24,556 bases of DNA, from positions 1-24,556 of the forward strand of contig CAAFNG010000366.1 in NCBI GenBank assembly GCA_900764225.1. Direction: 5' to 3'. This document shows, piece after piece, positions 21,419 to 24,556 of this stretch (its first letter is position 1; every line of letters starts with the position of its first letter). Source of the DNA: Lachnospiraceae bacterium. Lineage in GTDB: Bacteria; Bacillota; Clostridia; Lachnospirales; Lachnospiraceae. A program made the position numbers and the translations under genes. A model generated the notes under the pieces. The model ran no database searches and had not been told where the DNA came from. It saw only the letters and a list, made by a program, of their open reading frames with translations.

Positions 21419-23485
21419 TCACACATCAATTGACGTTTTGCATAAATCTTTGTCTGCACTGCTGGTTCCGATATAAATCTCATAATTCATATGTTCCAGT
21501 TCAAATTCTCCAGTGTTTTCATTGTACCATTTTAGTTCTTCTATCGGGCAGGATATCGTTACAATTCTTCTCTCACCCGGTTCCAGCCATACTCTTTTAA
21601 AGCCTTTTAATGCTTTGATGTCTCTTTTTATTTTTGAATTTTTAAATCCAACATAGAGTTGAAGTACCTCACTTCCTGCTCTGTGTCCACTGTTTTTTAT
21701 CTCCGCACACACACAGATCTGGTCTTTTTCTTTCCAAACCTGTGGTTTTTCTACTTCAAACTGTGTATAGCTTAATCCAAACCCAAATGGTACTGCCGGA
21801 ATATGGTTTTCCTTTTCCAGTTTTCTGTATCCATGAAAATAATCATATTTCTGATGCTCCGTATTCCAGTCTATTTCTGTCAGATGTTCTTCTTTCTGTG
21901 GAATTGTAAACGGAAGTTTTCCACCGGGATTTATATCTCCGAACAAAATTTCAGCTACAGCCTGTCCGCCCTTCATTCCCGGATAATATCCAAAAAGAAT
22001 CGCATTTACTTTATCACTCCAGGAATCCAGCATAATCGTATTTCCTCCGATCAGAACAACTGCTGACCTTATATTTTCCGGTCCAACCTCTGTAATCAGC
22101 TCCTGTTCTTCGCTGTGAATGCTCAAACCATTTCTTCTGTCGCCTCCAACACCTCCGGTAAAAACATCTTCCTTATCCTGTGCTACGAATTCCCCTTCAT
22201 CACGATAATCATATCCGGCAACAAATATTACTGCATCTGCCTCTCTCGCCATTTTTTTACTGTGCTTAATATTTTTTCCGGGGTAATAAATTACTTCTGT
22301 GTCAGGACAATTTTTAATAAGCCCCTCAAGTATTGTCACAACATGCTTCGGATAGACCTGACTGGTTCCTCTGTCACCAGTATTTTCTTTATTTGCAAGT
22401 CTTCCTAAAACCAGAAGTTTATGTGTATCCTTTTTGTTTAAAGGCAATACATTTTCATTATTTTTTATAAGTGTAATTCCCTCTCTTGCCGCTTCCAGTG
22501 CCAGTTCTACATGTTCTCTGCATCCGACTTTTCTTCTGTCTGCTTTACTTTGTCCGTCAGTAAAAGCCAACACAGTTCTTACGATTCTCAATGCAGCATC
22601 ATCAATCACAGATTCCGATACTTTTCCTGCTTTCACGGCTTTCACAAGATTTTCTCCAAAATATTTTGTATTCGGCATTTCCATTGTCTGTCCACCATTC
22701 ACCGACTCGACTGTATCTTTTACACCCCACACAAAATCGCTCATTATGAATCCATCAAAATCCCACTCTTTTTTCAGAATCTGATTCAGAAGGTATTCAT
22801 TATGTCCACAGATCTTACCCTGATAGGAATTATACGCGCTCATAACGCACGCAGCCCCCGCATCAACAGCCTTCTTAAAATGTGGAAGAAAAACTTCTCT
22901 TTCTGTCCTTTTATCTGCTGTAATATCAACCGTGAACCTTGCATTTTCCATCTGATTAAAGGCAAAATGCTTCACACATGCCATTACGCCCTTTTTCTGT
23001 ACGCCCCTTACAAGTGCAGCTCCCATTTCTCCCAGCTGAAAAGAGTCTTCCCCATATGTTTCCTGGCTTCGTCCCCAACCTGGATTATATGGAAGGTTTA
23101 TACACACACCTCCAAAAAGATTACCGCCATAGGCAAGTACCTCTTCTCCAATTGCTTCTCCAATTCTTTCTTCCAGTTCTGTATCAAATGTTGCGCCTCT
23201 TAACATCGACACCGGAAATGCAGTACTTTTTCCATTGCCACAAACCACACCTCTCGGTCCATCAACAAACAAAACCGGAGAAACATGCTTTTTTGCAATT
23301 CCTCCTGCCGGATACGGAAACTGATTATAATGTTCCTGTGTTCTTTTCTTTATTGCTCCACGAACTTCTTCGAATGTCATTGTTCCACTCATCAAAGACA
23401 CCTTTTCTTCCAAAGTAAGTGACTCCACTATGGATTGGGCCTTTTCCGTATATTGCATTCGCTGTGTTTTCGTGCTTCCTGGCAT
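21419..23485 (-). CDS. GH3 beta-glucosidase-type glycoside hydrolase
   Basis: 688 residues from the ATG at 23485. An ATG two codons earlier lies 1-2 bases from the AGGAGG site and is therefore unlikely; 23485 has ideal spacing. The GH3 N-terminal barrel includes KHFAFN (172-175, substrate-binding Lys-His) and the nucleophile Asp250 in GFIMSDFVWG. The C-terminal alpha/beta-sandwich follows (LLVLGRLAN, VIFVAGYDYRDEGE, ILFGYYPGMKGGQA, GKLPFTIP), then a fibronectin-III-like end (SGHRAGSEVLQLYVG). No signal peptide, so cytoplasmic. Beta-glucosidase is the likeliest activity; beta-xylosidase or a related exo-activity remains possible. It follows the AraC gene by 19 bases. Confidence 0.92.
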   Translation of the reverse strand: MPGSTKTQRMQYTEKAQSIVESLTLEEKVSLMSGTMTFEEVRGAIKKRTQEHYNQFPYPAGGIAKKHVSPVLFVDGPRGVVCGNGKSTAFPVSMLRGATFDTELEERIGEAIGEEVLAYGGNLFGGVCINLPYNPGWGRSQETYGEDSFQLGEMGAALVRGVQKKGVMACVKHFAFNQMENARFTVDITADKRTEREVFLPHFKKAVDAGAACVMSAYNSYQGKICGHNEYLLNQILKKEWDFDGFIMSDFVWGVKDTVESVNGGQTMEMPNTKYFGENLVKAVKAGKVSESVIDDAALRIVRTVLAFTDGQSKADRRKVGCREHVELALEAAREGITLIKNNENVLPLNKKDTHKLLVLGRLANKENTGDRGTSQVYPKHVVTILEGLIKNCPDTEVIYYPGKNIKHSKKMAREADAVIFVAGYDYRDEGEFVAQDKEDVFTGGVGGDRRNGLSIHSEEQELITEVGPENIRSAVVLIGGNTIMLDSWSDKVNAILFGYYPGMKGGQAVAEILFGDINPGGKLPFTIPQKEEHLTEIDWNTEHQKYDYFHGYRKLEKENHIPAVPFGFGLSYTQFEVEKPQVWKEKDQICVCAEIKNSGHRAGSEVLQLYVGFKNSKIKRDIKALKGFKRVWLEPGERRIVTISCPIEELKWYNENTGEFELEHMNYEIYIGTSSADKDLCKTSIDV

Positions 23486-23504
23486 TTTCATTCCTCCTGC
23501 CTGT

Positions 23505-24431
23505 CTAATTCTTATTAAGCAGCCCTCTTAACAGTCTCTGTGTTTCCTGTCTGTCAAATGAAAGATACCCCTGCTTTTTCTTTTTATCTCCACGCTGTCT
23601 GGAAATTTTATTTCTGTATTCAGCCGGAGTCATCATTGTCTCTTTTTTAAATATACGATAAAATGTTTTTTCTGAGCCAAATCCGCAACAGTCAATAATA
23701 TAATCAACCGGCTTATCTGTTTCCGATAAATAATGTTTTGCCATAGTTACTCTCTGTATATCCAGAACTTCTTTTGCAGATATTCCTATATGCTTTTTTA
23801 AATATCGGAGCATTGTTTTCTGACTTACGCCTAATTCTTTTACCGCATTTTGAAGAACCTCTTCCATTTGAAGATGCTCCTTAATATAATCGAAGAATTT
23901 CATTACCAGATCCATTTCATTTTCTGAAGCCTGTACATTCGAGTGAATAACATATTCCACATATTCAATCAGATCAGCTATCAATGTATAAATTTCTGCT
24001 CTGCCACGAAAATACCCATTTTCCTGATCATCCAGCGTTTCGTATGCAATCATTGCAACTCTTTCTGCAAACTCCTCATAGGGTTTATATGGTTCTAACT
24101 CATTTCGTACACTGTCCAGATAAAAGTACCGGATGCTCCCTGTATCTTTTCCATTCTCCTGAAATAGCACAGGATCCAGCTGTATGAATACACACAAATT
24201 ATCTTCTTCACTCTGCACACTATGAACCACCCTTGAATTGATAAGTACAATTTCATTTTCATGATATACTGTAGGTTCAGAATCATAAATGATCTTAATA
24301 CTGCCTTTCAGAACAAGGCAGATTTCATATTCATAGTGCCAGTGAAACTGGCTGTTTCCTATATGTGTAACAAAAACATTAGCCGGATATTTCTTATCAT
24401 AATCTACTGTTTCGAAAATGTATGAGCTCAT
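23505..24431 (-). CDS. AraC-family regulator of the GH3 locus
   Basis: 308 residues from the ATG at 24431. The frame continues open to 24515, but AAAGGAG lies 6 bases before 24431 and the extension would cross the -10 box, so the shorter form is chosen. A cupin sensor (about 10-100: QFHWHYEYEICLVLKG, later RVVHSVQ) is followed by a double helix-turn-helix (about 195-285: LGVSQKTMLRYLKKHIG, then CCGFGSEKTFYRIFKK and TPAEYR). The tail is Lys/Arg-rich. It heads the unit with the GH3, MFS, GH140-like and esterase genes, so it probably activates its own operon in response to the imported sugar. The gene is visibly A+T-rich. Confidence 0.9.
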   Translation of the reverse strand: MSSYIFETVDYDKKYPANVFVTHIGNSQFHWHYEYEICLVLKGSIKIIYDSEPTVYHENEIVLINSRVVHSVQSEEDNLCVFIQLDPVLFQENGKDTGSIRYFYLDSVRNELEPYKPYEEFAERVAMIAYETLDDQENGYFRGRAEIYTLIADLIEYVEYVIHSNVQASENEMDLVMKFFDYIKEHLQMEEVLQNAVKELGVSQKTMLRYLKKHIGISAKEVLDIQRVTMAKHYLSETDKPVDYIIDCCGFGSEKTFYRIFKKETMMTPAEYRNKISRQRGDKKKKQGYLSFDRQETQRLLRGLLNKN

Positions 24432-24467
24432 TTTTTCTCCTTTACGTTTTCCCCGATTACAGGAATC

Positions 24468-24526
24468 AGTATAGCATTTTAATGCTTTATTCCCTGTCAT
24501 ATAAAGATAACACATCTGTCACATAA
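24468..24526 (-). promoter_or_regulatory. Promoter of the GH3 locus with tandem AraC-type half-sites
   Basis: A TATACT -10 box (24473-24468) lacks a good -35 (CAGGGA at 24496-24491). Upstream lie two direct copies of an 11-base site, CTGTCATATAA (24494-24504) and CTGTCACATAA (24516-24526), differing at one base and spaced 22 bp apart, two helical turns. The near copy overlaps the -35. This is the layout of AraC half-sites at an activator-dependent promoter. A palindrome GCATTTTAATGC (24474-24485) fills part of the spacer. The window ends 30 bases beyond. Confidence 0.6.
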
Positions 24527-24556
24527 GGACATCTTGTTTATATTGTATATTTATTC

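Noticed and set aside
24432..24515. 28-residue N-terminal extension of the second AraC regulator
   Set aside because: It overlaps the -10 box and half-sites, and a good ribosome site serves the ATG at 24431.

Overview
The window looks like chromosome of a low-to-mid G+C anaerobic Firmicute, most likely a gut Lachnospiraceae (Blautia/Roseburia/Dorea-like). The evidence is strong AGGAGG-type ribosome sites, sigma-A promoters, a flavodiiron protein, a PTS maltose operon under a LacI-type regulator, and several glycoside hydrolases that lack signal peptides. No rRNA, tRNA, CRISPR array, insertion sequence or phage gene was found. Genus-level placement is inference.

Layout. 1-467 (-): 5' part of a flavodiiron protein, cut by the window edge. 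706-3513 (+): a MATE exporter, then an SstT-type serine/threonine:Na+ symporter with its own promoter and a large inverted repeat over it. 3591-4220 (-): a YdjM-like membrane protein. 4402-9158 (-): a maltose operon read as PTS permease (IIA-IIC-IIB fusion), then a metal-dependent EEP-family phosphatase, then MalQ 4-alpha-glucanotransferase. It diverges from a MalR-like LacI regulator (9486-10505, +) across a 327-base region with two TTGC/GCAA operators placed on the PTS promoter. 10456-13565 (-): an operon of a 474-residue unrecognised Cys-rich protein, a U32-peptidase-like protein and a GNAT acetyltransferase, whose 3' end overlaps malR tail to tail. 13727-16084 (-): a YicI-type GH31 alpha-xylosidase. 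16263-18017 (-): an AraC regulator sitting 3 bases behind a fusion of a NifX-like domain, a His/Cys repeat linker and a SlyD-like FKBP. 18172-24431 (-): a second glycan locus read as AraC regulator, GH3 beta-glucosidase, MFS transporter, DUF4038/GH140-like hydrolase and a dead esterase. This last block is visibly more A+T-rich than the maltose operon.

How the genes fit. The maltose operon reads as one pathway: the PTS imports maltose as maltose 6'-phosphate, the EEP enzyme (position and family fit MapP) removes the phosphate, and MalQ disproportionates free maltose into glucose and longer glucans. MalR would shut the promoter when inducer is absent. The GH31 gene and the GH3/GH140-like locus add intracellular trimming of plant-type oligosaccharides, each next to an AraC regulator.

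The least explained items are the NifX-(HEEGHSCGx)3-FKBP fusion, the U32-like gene pair with its GNAT neighbour, and the esterase with three independent lesions.
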